From: Pseudocitrobacter faecalis
GTDB taxonomy: Bacteria; Pseudomonadota; Gammaproteobacteria; Enterobacterales; Enterobacteriaceae
Assembly (NCBI GenBank): GCA_003315335.1
Contig: QNRL01000002.1
Span: forward strand, 464,194-528,193
Direction of reading: 5' to 3'
DNA length: 64,000 nucleotides
This document shows, in pieces, positions 46,583 through 56,547 of the stretch. The position numbers and the translations under genes are program-made. The notes under the pieces are model-generated. The model saw nothing but the letters and a program-made list of their open reading frames with translations, searched no databases and was not told where the DNA came from. Within the stretch, counting starts at the first letter, position 1. Every line of letters starts with the position of its first letter.

Positions 46583-47792
46583 ACGCCACATCCCGCACCA
46601 GCGCCCGGCCACCTTCGCGAGCCTGGTTTACGATGCTGTAAAAGGCGTTTTTGTGCTGATGCAGCAACGCAACGATTTCACCGTCAATTGAGCCGTCCTC
46701 TACGGCTTTATCCATAATGTCCAGCGCATCCTGAATGCTCAGTGGGCCACGATATGGACGTACTTCTGTTAATGCGGTGAAGAAGTCTGCCACCGCCACA
46801 ATACGACTGGGGATATCGAGATAAATACGGTTCAGATGATAAGGATATCCTGAACCATCAAGACGTTCATGATGGTTCGCCGCCCATGCAGCAATATCGC
46901 CTAATTCCGCCACAACGCTAAGTATTTCTGCGGTCTTATAACTGTGCTCTTTCAGCATGCTGTACTCTTTCCTCGACAACGCGCTTTTTTTCTCCAGCAG
47001 CCTGATAGGAACATACAGTTTGCCGATGTCGTGAAGATAACCGGCTATTTCAATTCGCTGCTGATCGTGGCTGGTCATTCCGCTGTAATAAGCCAGTTCG
47101 CGGGCCACCAGCCCGACAGTCATGCTGTGGGCAGCGGTAAACCCGCTGTGAGTGTCAACAATACGGGCAATCAGCGTACAAATTTGCTGGAAGTCATCGA
47201 TATCCAGGTGAATAACTTTAATAGGAGAGATAACCTTCACAACCCGAGGAATATTATCGGTTTGCAAACGAAACCAAAAATATTCTCTCTGACTGATAAC
47301 CTTCAGAAAATCATAAAACTCAACGGGAAAATCAGCGTAACGCTGAGCAAATCCGTTGCAGATATCTTCACTACAGGTCGCAAGGTTTTCCGGGTACAGG
47401 CGTAAATCGTATTCAAACCGATCGCAGAAAGAGAGAATAGATTTTTCCAGCCGATAGTTGTCTTCATACCCGGGACGACGGGTGTAGAGAATTGCTTTTG
47501 TCTTGTCAAAAATTTCAAGGCCATTCAGCATGTTATAAGAATAACGCTGATGTAATTCATTGTTAGAATGAAAATCGCCGTGTTCGCGACTACGGATATC
47601 GATAAGCTCGCCGATATCATGGAGTAATGCTGCAATGTAGAGATTCTTCTGCTGCTCTTTACTCAGCCCAAGATACTCGCAAAGCTCCATTGCGACGATA
47701 GCCGTTCGCTCCATGTGTTTCACTAACTCTGGAGAGACAACTTTAATGAGTTCGTTAATAAACTTTATTGATAATTGCAGGGATATATCCAT
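46572..47792 (-). CDS. Tandem HD / HD-GYP phosphodiesterase-like protein
   Basis: 406 residues with two HD domains. The N-terminal one (about 20-120) has LLHDIGEL. The C-terminal one (about 205-400) has YLHDIGKL, HSYKTAEIL and the full HD-GYP signature HHERLDGSGYP. HD-GYP proteins degrade cyclic di-GMP or related dinucleotides. The C-terminal domain therefore looks active; the N-terminal one lacks the GYP part and may be regulatory. No sensor domain or membrane segment is visible. No signalling partner lies beside it. Confidence 0.85.
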   Translation of the reverse strand: MDISLQLSIKFINELIKVVSPELVKHMERTAIVAMELCEYLGLSKEQQKNLYIAALLHDIGELIDIRSREHGDFHSNNELHQRYSYNMLNGLEIFDKTKAILYTRRPGYEDNYRLEKSILSFCDRFEYDLRLYPENLATCSEDICNGFAQRYADFPVEFYDFLKVISQREYFWFRLQTDNIPRVVKVISPIKVIHLDIDDFQQICTLIARIVDTHSGFTAAHSMTVGLVARELAYYSGMTSHDQQRIEIAGYLHDIGKLYVPIRLLEKKSALSRKEYSMLKEHSYKTAEILSVVAELGDIAAWAANHHERLDGSGYPYHLNRIYLDIPSRIVAVADFFTALTEVRPYRGPLSIQDALDIMDKAVEDGSIDGEIVALLHQHKNAFYSIVNQAREGGRALVRDVASIP

Positions 47793-48248
47793 GATTCGAT
47801 TCTATTTTTCTCTCTTTTACCCAATGATACACCCCCTTCATTTCGTTGCGAATTGAAGATCCTGCAATTATGATTGTCACGATTATTTTAATTATAAATG
47901 TCGGGCATATCCAGTAAAACCCAGCCATTATTGCTCTTCTGCGTTATTTTATCCTCATCTGCAACACAGATTATATGTTATCGCAAATTAAAAAGAGGAA
48001 CTATTGGTAAAACTAAATAATAATCTACCTACTTAGTCGTACTCTCGATGACAGGCAAAGTTATTGCTAATTTAGCTTAACAATTAATACAAAACTCGCT
48101 CATATCAGCCTGCATTCTCTTGTCGTCATCAAACTATAATCAAAAAACAGATAATCTATTCAACATTTGTTATTTCAAATTAGCGGAACTCCCTCGCTAT
48201 TCTGGCCTCCAGGCGGAACATCCCGTATCCCATCAGGAGGTAAGGCAC
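47793..48248. other. AT-rich gap upstream of the FMN monooxygenase
   Basis: 456 bases, divergent between the HD-GYP gene and the monooxygenase operon, strongly AT-rich. It should hold both promoters. I see no certain operator. The region 48120-48248 is open in the monooxygenase frame but shows no family similarity. Confidence 0.45.
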
Positions 48249-49595
48249 ATGACTAAACAGATAAAGCTCGGCGCTTTTCTGCCCGGCGGTGGACAACACA
48301 TCGCGGCGTGGCGTCATCCGGACCAGCCGGCAGATGGCGCAACCAGCTTTGAATTTCATAAACAGCTCGCACAAACGGCTGAGCGCGGCTTGTTTGACGC
48401 CTATTTTCTGGCGGATGGCCTGGCAGCTCCCGCCGCTGGCGGAACCGAAGGCGGCAGCGCCAAAGTGGCTGGTTTTGAACCCGTCACCTTATTCAGCGCC
48501 CTCGCCCCGTTGACCAAAAATATCGGTTTTATCGCCACCGCCTCCACCACTTATGAAGAACCCTACAACCTGGCGCGCAAATTCGCCTCGCTGGATCTCA
48601 TTTCCGGCGGCCGAGTGGGCTGGAACGTGGTGACGACCGCGACCGATGCCGCCGCGCACAACTTTAATCTTGATACGCAGCATCCCCATGAATATCGCTA
48701 CCAGCGCGCGGCAGAGCATGTTGAGGTGGTGAAAAAACTGTGGGACAGCTTCGAAGACGACGCATTCATCCGCGATAAAGCCTCCGGCGTTTTCTTTGAT
48801 GCGCAGAAGGTACACGCCACGCATCACCGGGGAAAATTCTTCAAAGTGAAAGGCCCGCTGAACGTGCCGCGCTCACCGCAGGGGCAACCGGTAATTGTCC
48901 AGGCCGGGCAATCCGAGAGCGGACGCGCGCTGGCCGCCGCCACCGCAGAGGTGATTTTTACTTCCCATCAGCATCTGCACACCGCGCAGGCGTTCTACCG
49001 CGATATCAAAGCACGCGCCAGAGCGGCAGGCCGTAATCCTGACCATGTGTTGATCATGCCAGGCGTCGCGCCGTTTGTCGGGCGTACAGAAGAAGACGCG
49101 CAGGAAAAGTACCGCAAAATTACCTCGCTGATTGTCGAGTCTGACGGTATCGCCTTGTTGAACGGACTGGCCGGGGGAGCGATCAATCTGGCGGACTACG
49201 ATCTCGATGGGCCGCTGCCGCCGCTGCCGGTAACGGAAGGGATGAAATCGCGCCCGGAGCTGATCCGCCAGATCGCCGATGAAAACAACTTCACCATTCG
49301 TGAGCTCTATCAGTGGGTCGCCACCGCCCGCGGTCACTTTACCCTCGTCGGCAGCGCTGAACAGGTGGCGGATACCCTCCAGGAATGGTTCGAGAACGAA
49401 GCCGCCGACGGGTTTAATATTCTGCCGCCGTGGCTGCCGGGCGGGCTGGATGACTTTATTGAACTGGTGCTGCCCATCCTGCAACAGCGCGGGCTGTTCC
49501 GCACCGCGTACGAAGGGACAACGCTGCGCGAAAACCTCGGGCTGCCGTTTGCCGAGAATCGGCATGCCGCCCAGCACCGCGCCAAAGTCGCCTGA
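48249..49595 (+). CDS. FMN-dependent monooxygenase, NtaA/SnaA/DszA type
   Basis: 448-residue flavin monooxygenase of the bacterial luciferase-like superfamily (NtaA/SnaA/SoxA subgroup), which uses FMNH2 to cleave sulfones, sulfonates or aminopolycarboxylates. GAFLPGGGQHIAAWRHP at the start and SGGRVGWNVVTTATDAAAHNF in the middle are subgroup marks; QAGQSESGRALAA lies near residue 220. The ATG at 48249 follows AGGAGGTAAGG closely and gives the family N-terminus. First gene of an operon with an SsuABC-like importer, so sulfur scavenging is the best guess. No dedicated flavin reductase is visible nearby. Confidence 0.87.
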   Translation: MTKQIKLGAFLPGGGQHIAAWRHPDQPADGATSFEFHKQLAQTAERGLFDAYFLADGLAAPAAGGTEGGSAKVAGFEPVTLFSALAPLTKNIGFIATASTTYEEPYNLARKFASLDLISGGRVGWNVVTTATDAAAHNFNLDTQHPHEYRYQRAAEHVEVVKKLWDSFEDDAFIRDKASGVFFDAQKVHATHHRGKFFKVKGPLNVPRSPQGQPVIVQAGQSESGRALAAATAEVIFTSHQHLHTAQAFYRDIKARARAAGRNPDHVLIMPGVAPFVGRTEEDAQEKYRKITSLIVESDGIALLNGLAGGAINLADYDLDGPLPPLPVTEGMKSRPELIRQIADENNFTIRELYQWVATARGHFTLVGSAEQVADTLQEWFENEAADGFNILPPWLPGGLDDFIELVLPILQQRGLFRTAYEGTTLRENLGLPFAENRHAAQHRAKVA

Positions 49596-49605
49596 GGAGT
49601 GAATC

Positions 49606-50442
49606 ATGAGCATGTTATATCCTTCCACCGGGGCCACCGTCTCCCGCCCACGTAAGGCGGCGAAAACCGCGGCGCTTTGGTCAACGCGCAGCCTGAATTT
49701 CTTCGCCCGCTACGGCCTGTTGATGCTTTTCTTCGCGGGGTGGCAAGTCGCCAGCAGCGTCGGCTGGCTGAATCCGGCAGTGATCCCACCGCTCGATAAA
49801 GTGGTGCTGGCATTGTGGAACGGCGTCCATTCTGGCGCGCTGTTGGGCGATATCACAATCAGCCTGCAACGCGCCGGGCTGGCGTTCTTCTCGGCAGTGA
49901 TTATCGGTATTCCACTGGGCCTGTTTATGGGGCAAATTCGCCCGATTGAACGCGCACTGGATCCGATTCTGCAACTTTTCCGTCAGACCTCCGCGCTGGC
50001 GCTCTACCCGGTCTTTATTCTGCTGTTCGGCCTTGGCGAAACGTCGAAAGTGTTCGTCATCTTCTGGGCCGCCCTCTTCCCGGTGCTGTTATCAACCATT
50101 AGCGGCGTGAAGCAGGTCGATAGCAAGTTGCTGGAGATGGCACGCACCTTCGGCGCAGGCGAACTGACGCTGTTCCGCCGGGTGATCGTTCCGGCCTCAA
50201 TTCCGGGCATTTTCGTCGGTCTGCGTTTATCCGCCACCACCGCCCTGCTGCTGCTGATTGCCGCCGAGATGATTGGCGCAAATCGCGGAATTGGCTTCCA
50301 GGTGATGAACGCACAGTACAATTTCCAGATCCCGCTGATGTTTGCCGCCATCTTCCTGCTGGCGCTGGCCGGGCTGCTCGCCAACAGCATTCTGGTGTTC
50401 CTGCAACGCCGCCTGTGTCGCTGGAATCCGCGTGACCAATAA
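49606..50442 (+). CDS. SsuC-like ABC permease
   Basis: 278-residue inner-membrane permease of the SsuC/TauC family with about six membrane segments. The EAA loop region reads EMARTFGAGELTLFRRVIVPASIPGIFVGL, quoted here as MARTFGAGELTLFRRV. It starts ten bases after the monooxygenase stop with AGGAG upstream. Partner of the next two genes. Confidence 0.87.
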   Translation: MSMLYPSTGATVSRPRKAAKTAALWSTRSLNFFARYGLLMLFFAGWQVASSVGWLNPAVIPPLDKVVLALWNGVHSGALLGDITISLQRAGLAFFSAVIIGIPLGLFMGQIRPIERALDPILQLFRQTSALALYPVFILLFGLGETSKVFVIFWAALFPVLLSTISGVKQVDSKLLEMARTFGAGELTLFRRVIVPASIPGIFVGLRLSATTALLLLIAAEMIGANRGIGFQVMNAQYNFQIPLMFAAIFLLALAGLLANSILVFLQRRLCRWNPRDQ

Positions 50443-50494
50443 CGTTTTGCACCACCCACTATAAGAAAACACTCATCGCAGACAGGAACAGATC

Positions 50495-51457
50495 ATGAAA
50501 AAAATTCTTCCGCTTTTTTGGGCGACCACGCTGATGCTTTTTGGTGCTTCCTCCGCAGCACAGGCGCAGGATGAAGTCACGATGCGCTATATGACCAGCC
50601 ACGGTGGCATTGCGGCCCATGAACTGGCGGATGCGTTAGGGTATTTCAAAGGGACGGGGATTACCTTTAAAAGTGCCGGTTACGCCAGCGGCGGGCCAGA
50701 GTCGCTGTTCGCGCTGGCTTCTGGCAGCATTGATATTGGTTCTGCGGCCACGCCTGCGGTAATCAACTCCATCGCCGGAGGCAATCAGTTTGTCGCGGCC
50801 TATCCAACCAACGGCATTGATAACACCACCAAATCGATTTTCTATGTTCGGGAAGACAGCCCGATTAAATCAGTGAAAGATTTGGCAGGGAAAAGTATCG
50901 CTATCAATACGTTAGGTGCACATCTCGATTACACGGTTCGCGAAGCGCTACATAAAGCCGGGCTACCGGAAAAAGCCGCACGCCTGGTGGCGGTGCCGGG
51001 CCCGCAGCTTGAGCAAACGCTGCGTTCCGGCCAGGTGGATGTCGCCGCGTTTGGCTACTGGCAAACCACCTTTGAAGGCGTGGCCCGCAGCCACGGCGGC
51101 CTGCGTCCGATTCTGAATGACACGGAGGTGCTTGGCCCTATCGCCGGTGGATTTACCGTTCTGCGCGCGGATTTCGTAAAAGCGCACCCGCAGGCGGCAC
51201 GTGACTTTGTGCTGCAATCCGCACGCGCGCTCGATTTTGCCCGCGAGAACCCGGAGAAAACGCGCGAAATTCTGGCGCAGAAGCTGAAAGAGCGCGGCGA
51301 AAATCCGGAGCTGGCGAAATACTTCACCGGCTACGGCGTGCGTAAAGGCGGGCTGGCGGAAGATCACGACGTGCAGTTCTGGCTGGATGTTCTGCAACGC
51401 GGCGGTGTGCTGCAAAAAGATCAGCTGAAAACCAGCGATATTCTGTTAAAAGTCTGA
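50495..51457 (+). CDS. SsuA-like periplasmic substrate-binding protein
   Basis: 320 residues with a signal peptide (MKKILPLFWATTLMLFGASS, cleaved after AQA before QDEV). The mature part belongs to the aliphatic-sulfonate/nitrate/taurine binding class: GYASGGPESLFALASGSIDIG and LAGKSIAINTLGAHLDYTVREAL (split) are typical. The ligand should be an organosulfur compound attacked by the neighbouring monooxygenase. Confidence 0.85.
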   Translation: MKKILPLFWATTLMLFGASSAAQAQDEVTMRYMTSHGGIAAHELADALGYFKGTGITFKSAGYASGGPESLFALASGSIDIGSAATPAVINSIAGGNQFVAAYPTNGIDNTTKSIFYVREDSPIKSVKDLAGKSIAINTLGAHLDYTVREALHKAGLPEKAARLVAVPGPQLEQTLRSGQVDVAAFGYWQTTFEGVARSHGGLRPILNDTEVLGPIAGGFTVLRADFVKAHPQAARDFVLQSARALDFARENPEKTREILAQKLKERGENPELAKYFTGYGVRKGGLAEDHDVQFWLDVLQRGGVLQKDQLKTSDILLKV

Positions 51458-51467
51458 GGAGATCGTC

Positions 51468-52241
51468 ATGACGATACCAAATACGGATTTACCGCGCGGT
51501 GATATCGCTATCCGCCGCCTGCATAAAGCGTTCTCTCTCGACGGTCAGCCGTTTGATGTATTTCGCGATTTGAATCTGCATATTGAGAGCGGGCAGAGCA
51601 TCGCTATCGTCGGGCCCAGCGGCTGCGGGAAAACCACCCTGCTGCGTATTCTTGCCGGGCTCGAGCAGCCTGATGCCGGAGAGGTGGTCATCGACGGGCG
51701 CGCGGTGCAGGGAATGAGCCGCGAACGCGCGGTCATTTTCCAGGAGCCTCGCCTGCTGCCCTGGCTATCGGTGCTCGATAACGTCAGCTTCAGCCTGGAC
51801 GTGCAGGGAAAGTCAAAAACGCAGGCGCGCCTTCGCGCGAAACAATCTATTGAGCTGGTCGGTTTAAGCCAGTATGAAAATGCCCTGCCCGGCCAGCTTT
51901 CCGGCGGCATGGCGCAGCGCGTCGGCATCGCCCGTGCCCTGGCGATCGACCCGGAAATTCTGCTGCTGGATGAACCACTCGGTGCGCTGGACGCGATGAC
52001 AAAAATCACCATGCAGGAAGAGCTGGAACGCATCCGCGCCACGGAAAATATCACCATGGTGCTGGTGACGCACGACCTGGAAGAAGCGATTTATCTGGCA
52101 GATCGGGTGCTGATTTTGCCGAAAGAGAAAGGCAACGCCATCAGGATTATCGATGTGAATCTGCCCCGCCCGCGCGAACGCAGCGACGGCGCATTTGTGG
52201 AACTGCGCCAGCAGTTAATGGCGGAGTTTGGCCTGCACTGA
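51468..52241 (+). CDS. SsuB-like ABC ATPase
   Basis: 257-residue ATPase with Walker [11 protein letters not shown]-loop [12 protein letters not shown], signature [15 protein letters not shown] and Walker [13 protein letters not shown], typical of the nitrate/sulfonate/taurine family. Ten bases after the binding-protein gene. Ends the importer operon, followed by a GC-rich hairpin. Confidence 0.9.
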   Translation: MTIPNTDLPRGDIAIRRLHKAFSLDGQPFDVFRDLNLHIESGQSIAIVGPSGCGKTTLLRILAGLEQPDAGEVVIDGRAVQGMSRERAVIFQEPRLLPWLSVLDNVSFSLDVQGKSKTQARLRAKQSIELVGLSQYENALPGQLSGGMAQRVGIARALAIDPEILLLDEPLGALDAMTKITMQEELERIRATENITMVLVTHDLEEAIYLADRVLILPKEKGNAIRIIDVNLPRPRERSDGAFVELRQQLMAEFGLH

Positions 52242-52247
52242 CATAAC

Positions 52248-52265
52248 GCCCGGCAGAGGCCGGGC
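52248..52265. terminator. Hairpin between convergent transporter operons
   Basis: GCCCGGC-AGAG-GCCGGGC is a perfect 7-bp stem in the 29-base gap; no T-run. Confidence 0.55.
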
Positions 52266-52270
52266 GAAAC

Positions 52271-52993
52271 TCACAACACTTTACTCAGAAACGCCGCCGT
52301 GCGTGGATTTTGCGGCGCGGTAAAGATCTGCTCCGGTGTACCCTCTTCCTGAATAATGCCCTGATCGATAAACAGCACGCGATCGGCTACTTCCCGCGCA
52401 AAGCCCATTTCATGAGTCACGATCACCATCGTCATCCCTTCCTGCGCGAGATTTTTCATCACGTCCAGCACTTCGCCCACCAGTTCAGGATCCAGTGCGG
52501 ATGTCGGTTCATCAAAAAGAATGATAGAAGGATCCATGGCCATAGAGCGGGCAATGGCTACGCGCTGCTGCTGACCGCCAGAAAGGCTGGCGGGCCAGGC
52601 GTCGATTTTGTCGAGCAGCCCGACTTTCCGCAGCAGCACTTCCGCACGGCTAATCGCTTCAGTGCGCGACAGCCCTTTCACCGACACGGGTGCCATAATC
52701 AGGTTTTCCAGCACCGTCATGTGCGGGAAAAGATTAAAGCGCTGAAACACCATGCCGACGCTTTCGCGCATTTTGTTGAGGTTGGTTTTCGGCTCATGAA
52801 TATCAAAACCATTCACCGAGACTTTACCGTCATCGGGCGTTTCCAGCGCATTCAGGCAGCGCAAAAAGGTGCTTTTCCCCGAGCCGGAGGGGCCGATAAC
52901 GCACACCACTTCCTGAGGCTTAATCTCGCAGGAGATCCCGCGCAGCACGTGAGTCGCACCAAAACGTTTTTGCAGATTTTCAATGTGAATCAC
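52271..52993 (-). CDS. Polar amino-acid ABC ATPase, GlnQ/TcyN-like
   Basis: 240 residues. Walker [10 protein letters not shown], signature [17 protein letters not shown] and Walker [15 protein letters not shown], with [15 protein letters not shown], mark the polar amino-acid class. A GTG start at 52993 overlaps the permease gene by 14 bases. Third gene of the minus-strand importer operon. Confidence 0.92.
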   Translation of the reverse strand: MIHIENLQKRFGATHVLRGISCEIKPQEVVCVIGPSGSGKSTFLRCLNALETPDDGKVSVNGFDIHEPKTNLNKMRESVGMVFQRFNLFPHMTVLENLIMAPVSVKGLSRTEAISRAEVLLRKVGLLDKIDAWPASLSGGQQQRVAIARSMAMDPSIILFDEPTSALDPELVGEVLDVMKNLAQEGMTMVIVTHEMGFAREVADRVLFIDQGIIQEEGTPEQIFTAPQNPRTAAFLSKVL

Positions 52994-53744
52994 TTTTGCT
53001 CAACCTCTTTTCCATATGCTGAACCAGCAGCGACAAGATAAACGTCAGCACCCAGTAGATAATCGAGATAGCCAGATACGGTTCCCAATAAGTGGCATAC
53101 GCGCCAGAAACCGTCCGCGCGGCGTAGGCGAGATCGGCCAGGCCAATCGCCGAAGCCAGCGAAGAATCTTTCACAATAGCAATCGCGTTATTGCCGAGCG
53201 GCGGCAGAATACGTTTAAACGCCTGCGGCAGGATGACCTTGCGCATGGTTTTGCCCCACGTCATGCCCAGCGCGCGTGAGGCTTCCATCTGCCCGCGGTC
53301 GATAGACTGAATGCCTGCGCGGAAGATTTCAGAGACATACGCCCCGGCATTGAGGGTAATCGCCACAATACACGATAGAAACGCGCCGTAGTCTGAGCGC
53401 AGCATACGGGCGAAATCGACCGACATGATGCCGCTCGTCACCAGCACACCATCGCGCGGGTTGATGAGCAACGGTACCAGCGCGAAGTGCACGACCATAA
53501 TCTGCACAAACAGCGGCGTACCGCGAAATGCGCTGACGTAAACGCGCACCGGCAACTGCACAAAATAGCGCAGAATAACGCGCCACGGGCCATGCTCGGC
53601 TTTCGCCATCCGCCCGAGGCCCAGTAATAACCCCCACAAGGTGCCCAAAATCACGCAGATAATGGTGCACTTAATGGTCATCCACGCGCCTTCAACAAAG
53701 AGCGGCGCATACTCCTGGATGATTTCCCAACGAAATCCAGTCAT
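52980..53744 (-). CDS. Polar amino-acid ABC permease
   Basis: 254-residue permease of the HisM/GlnP type. [14 protein letters not shown] and the EAA region [27 protein letters not shown] (seen as [20 protein letters not shown]) are typical. Between binding protein and ATPase genes; the single permease presumably forms a homodimer. Confidence 0.9.
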   Translation of the reverse strand: MTGFRWEIIQEYAPLFVEGAWMTIKCTIICVILGTLWGLLLGLGRMAKAEHGPWRVILRYFVQLPVRVYVSAFRGTPLFVQIMVVHFALVPLLINPRDGVLVTSGIMSVDFARMLRSDYGAFLSCIVAITLNAGAYVSEIFRAGIQSIDRGQMEASRALGMTWGKTMRKVILPQAFKRILPPLGNNAIAIVKDSSLASAIGLADLAYAARTVSGAYATYWEPYLAISIIYWVLTFILSLLVQHMEKRLSKSDSH

Positions 53745-53783
53745 GACACATCCTGTCCGTTTTTAAAATAAGTATCCGCGTTG

Positions 53784-54551
53784 TTATTGCGCAGGTAAGA
53801 CAGGCACATCGGCATCAAACCACTGGGTGTAAATTTTGGCGTAGGTACCGTCTGCGACGATTTTCTTCAGGCCAGCGTTGATTTTGCCCAACAGTTCATC
53901 GTTTCCTTTGGCGACCGCAATACCAAAATATTGACGCTGGAATTTGGCATCCTGCACCAGTTTAAACGCTTTTTCCGGGTGATTTTTGATGTAGTACTTC
54001 ACGACACCCACATCGCCTACCGCCGCACCGAGGCCATCTTCATACAGTTCCTGCAGCATCAGCGGCGTATTATCAAAACGTTTGATATCGGTGCTGTTTT
54101 TACCCAATACATCCGAAACCACGATATCGCCGGTGCTGGAGTTCACCACGCCGACTTTCTGGCCTTTTAACGCACTGAGGGAATTCACCGCAGAGTCTTT
54201 CGCCACCACAATGGACTGATCGGCCGGGAAATAAGGCGCAGAGAAATCCACCATTTGCTGACGTTTGTCGGTGATAGTAATACCGGAAATAATGATGTCA
54301 CGATCGCCGGAGTTCAGGGTGGCGAAAATCCCTTCCCACGGCGTGTTCACCAGCTTAATGTCGAAACCTTCTGCTTTGGCGATCGCTTTGATGATGTCGA
54401 TATCAAAGCCTTCCAGCTGCTTTTGGCTGTTTTCAAACTCAAATGGACGATAGGTTCCGCCAGAGCCCACCACATAGGTTTGCGCCGCCGCGACAGTCTG
54501 CGTGGCTAATGCCGCCAGTAAACATCCTGCCAGTGCCATTTTCTTCAACAT
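53784..54551 (-). CDS. Polar amino-acid ABC binding protein
   Basis: 255 residues with a signal peptide (about residues 1-22, ending TVAAAQ). SGGTYRPFEFENSQKQLEGFDIDIIKAIAKAEG, seen as GFDIDIIKAIAKAEGF, and SGITITDKRQQMVDFSAPYF are marks of family 3 solute-binding proteins. Cystine, glutamine or arginine are possible ligands; the neighbouring sulfur operon makes cystine attractive but this is inference. Confidence 0.88.
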   Translation of the reverse strand: MLKKMALAGCLLAALATQTVAAAQTYVVGSGGTYRPFEFENSQKQLEGFDIDIIKAIAKAEGFDIKLVNTPWEGIFATLNSGDRDIIISGITITDKRQQMVDFSAPYFPADQSIVVAKDSAVNSLSALKGQKVGVVNSSTGDIVVSDVLGKNSTDIKRFDNTPLMLQELYEDGLGAAVGDVGVVKYYIKNHPEKAFKLVQDAKFQRQYFGIAVAKGNDELLGKINAGLKKIVADGTYAKIYTQWFDADVPVLPAQ

Positions 54552-54775
54552 GATACATCCCCTAAATAATCAATTTTGTTAATTATGCGATTTTAGTGAA
54601 TAAAAATACACGAACGATGTTATTAACTCAACCATGCGCGGGTTCGCAAAAAGCGTTTTCGCATCGAAAAGTGTCAGTCAGCTTTCTTTTCGTCCATTCC
54701 CTTTTTTCCGTGTGCATCAAACAATTAACAGACGTCTGACACCTGCATTCATCACCATAAAAAGGGAGTAACCCT
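54552..54775. other. Divergent region between amino-acid importer and dehydrogenase
   Basis: 224 bases without a gene; expected to hold both promoters. No operator recognised. Confidence 0.4.
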
Positions 54776-55594
54776 ATGAGCGAATCACATCATTCTCACG
54801 ACTGGCTGGGCCTTGCCGGGCGCATCTTTGCGGTAAGTGGCGCGGCAAGCGGCATTGGCGAGGCCATCGCCACGGCGCTGGCGCAACAGGGAGCAAATGT
54901 CGCCCTGCTCGACCGTAATCCCGAAGGCTGCGAAGAGGTAAAACAACGACTGGCGACCTATCCGGGGCGGCGTTTAGTGGTGGCCTGCGACGTCAGCAGC
55001 GAAGCACAAATCAAAGAGGCGGCGTTGAGCGTACGAGAAAAACTGGGGCCGTGCTGCGGGCTGGTGAACGCCGCCGGGATTTTGCGCCCGGCGGGGCTTG
55101 CGGAGATTAGCGTTGAGCAATGGCAAGCTCAACTGGCGGTGAACCTGACCGGTTATCTGCTATGCGCGCGCGAGTTTGCCCAGGATATGCGCAAGGCGGG
55201 TAGCGGCAGTATTGTGCACATCGGCTCCATTTCGGGGCGCATTCCGCAGCCGTGGAGCGGCGCGTACAGCCCGGGCAAAGCGGCGGTGGGCCTGTTATCA
55301 CAACAGATTGCGGTGGAATGGGGTAGCGACGGAATACGCAGTAATGTGGTCGCGCCGGGGATGATCGAAACGGCACTGACCGCAGACTATTATGCCCAGC
55401 CAGGCGTACGCGAGAGCCGCGAAGCCTTCACCGCCAGCCAGCGCATCGGCAAGCCGGAAGATATCGCTCACGCGGTACTGTTCCTGCTGAGCGACAAATC
55501 CGGGTATATCAACGGCGCGGAACTGGGCGTCGATGGCGGCCTGCCCACCATGTTGATGGGAAAACTGCCGCGACCCGGGTTTAGCGGAAAATAA
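54776..55594 (+). CDS. SDR-family NAD(P)-dependent alcohol/hydroxysteroid-type dehydrogenase
   Basis: 272-residue classical short-chain dehydrogenase. Glycine motif SGAASGIGE at 21-29, Asp46 after the second strand (suggesting NAD(H)), NAAG at 98-101, Asn123, catalytic Ser near 151-153 and Y164-S-P-G-K168. It has a His-rich N-terminus (SHHSHD). It is convergent with the AraC gene and near an ene-reductase and a ketosteroid-dehydrogenase-like flavoprotein. The substrate could be a cyclic secondary alcohol; not proven. GGGAG lies just upstream of the ATG. Confidence 0.85.
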   Translation: MSESHHSHDWLGLAGRIFAVSGAASGIGEAIATALAQQGANVALLDRNPEGCEEVKQRLATYPGRRLVVACDVSSEAQIKEAALSVREKLGPCCGLVNAAGILRPAGLAEISVEQWQAQLAVNLTGYLLCAREFAQDMRKAGSGSIVHIGSISGRIPQPWSGAYSPGKAAVGLLSQQIAVEWGSDGIRSNVVAPGMIETALTADYYAQPGVRESREAFTASQRIGKPEDIAHAVLFLLSDKSGYINGAELGVDGGLPTMLMGKLPRPGFSGK

Positions 55595-55612
55595 ACCAGG
55601 TCCTGCTCGCGG

Positions 55613-56509
55613 TTATGCGTGGGCAGGCGTCTCACAGCCCATGGTCGGTTTCTCACGAAATCCGCGTGGAGACGCTCCCGTTGCACGGCGGAAAAAGCGT
55701 GAAAAGTAGGTCGCATCGCTGAAGCCGAGATAATCCGAAATCTGACTGACCGTCATGCTGGTGTACAGCAGGCTACGTTTCGCCTCCAGCAGCAGCCGCT
55801 GATGTAACACGCTCAGGGCGCTGCAACCGTGAAATTCCCGACACAAGGTATTGAGATGAACACCGGACATGCCAATTTCACTGGCATAGTGCGCCACGGG
55901 TAAGTGTTCGCGATAATGATTTTCCACCAGTTGATTAAAGCGACGAATGGCAGCACGTTTGCGCTCAACTTTATCGCTGGCGCTCGGCTGCGGTGCGGCC
56001 TGGCGGTTCAGCCAGACCATCAGGGCACTGAGTAGCGAATGAATCATCATATCGCGCGCGTCGTTATCGGACTGATACTCCTGCTGGAGGGTCTCGAAGA
56101 GGGACTGAATTTTCTCCCGCGAGTCGCCAACCGGGACGCAGGTGGCCTGATTTAACACCTGTAGCGGGCGGCCAAACTGCTGCTCGAACTGCGCCACCAA
56201 CGGCGCGGCAAGCGAGAGGGAAAACCCTTCGGTTCCGGGAGAAAAACGAAAGCCGTGCACGCAAAGCGCAGGGATTATCTGGATACAGGCGTCATCGAAG
56301 GCGTGCGTCACGCCTTCGATTTCAATCTCGCCCTGCCCTTTGTGGACGTAAAGAAGCTGGATAAGATCCGTATGCTGATGCACGCGGATACACCAGTCAT
56401 AGAGGCTACTGCGGCTGTGAATGGATTCACAATGCAGCAAATCCGGCGTCGGCCAGTGCAGGCTTTCACCGTAGAGCTTAAAGACCGGAATGCTGTTGGT
56501 CAGGTTCAT
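55613..56509 (-). CDS. AraC-family regulator, HpaA/PobR-like
   Basis: 298 residues. The N-terminal half is a cupin-like sensor (VHQHTDLIQLLYVHKGQGEIEIEG, in parts VHQHTDLIQLLYVHKG), and the C-terminal 100 residues hold the two helix-turn-helix motifs (HYASEIGMSGVHLNTLCREF and VSQISDYLGFSDATYFSRFF). The sensor resembles activators of aromatic-acid catabolism. It lies between the dehydrogenase and the NIPSNAP-ene-reductase-flavoprotein genes, so it is the likely activator of this group. Confidence 0.86.
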   Translation of the reverse strand: MNLTNSIPVFKLYGESLHWPTPDLLHCESIHSRSSLYDWCIRVHQHTDLIQLLYVHKGQGEIEIEGVTHAFDDACIQIIPALCVHGFRFSPGTEGFSLSLAAPLVAQFEQQFGRPLQVLNQATCVPVGDSREKIQSLFETLQQEYQSDNDARDMMIHSLLSALMVWLNRQAAPQPSASDKVERKRAAIRRFNQLVENHYREHLPVAHYASEIGMSGVHLNTLCREFHGCSALSVLHQRLLLEAKRSLLYTSMTVSQISDYLGFSDATYFSRFFRRATGASPRGFREKPTMGCETPAHA

Positions 56510-56547
56510 GGTGCCTCCATTGGATGGAAATCATGGGGAACATCGGT

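Noticed and set aside
48120..48248. N-terminal extension of the FMN monooxygenase
   Set aside because: AT-rich, not alignable to the family, and a strong ribosome site precedes the ATG at 48249.
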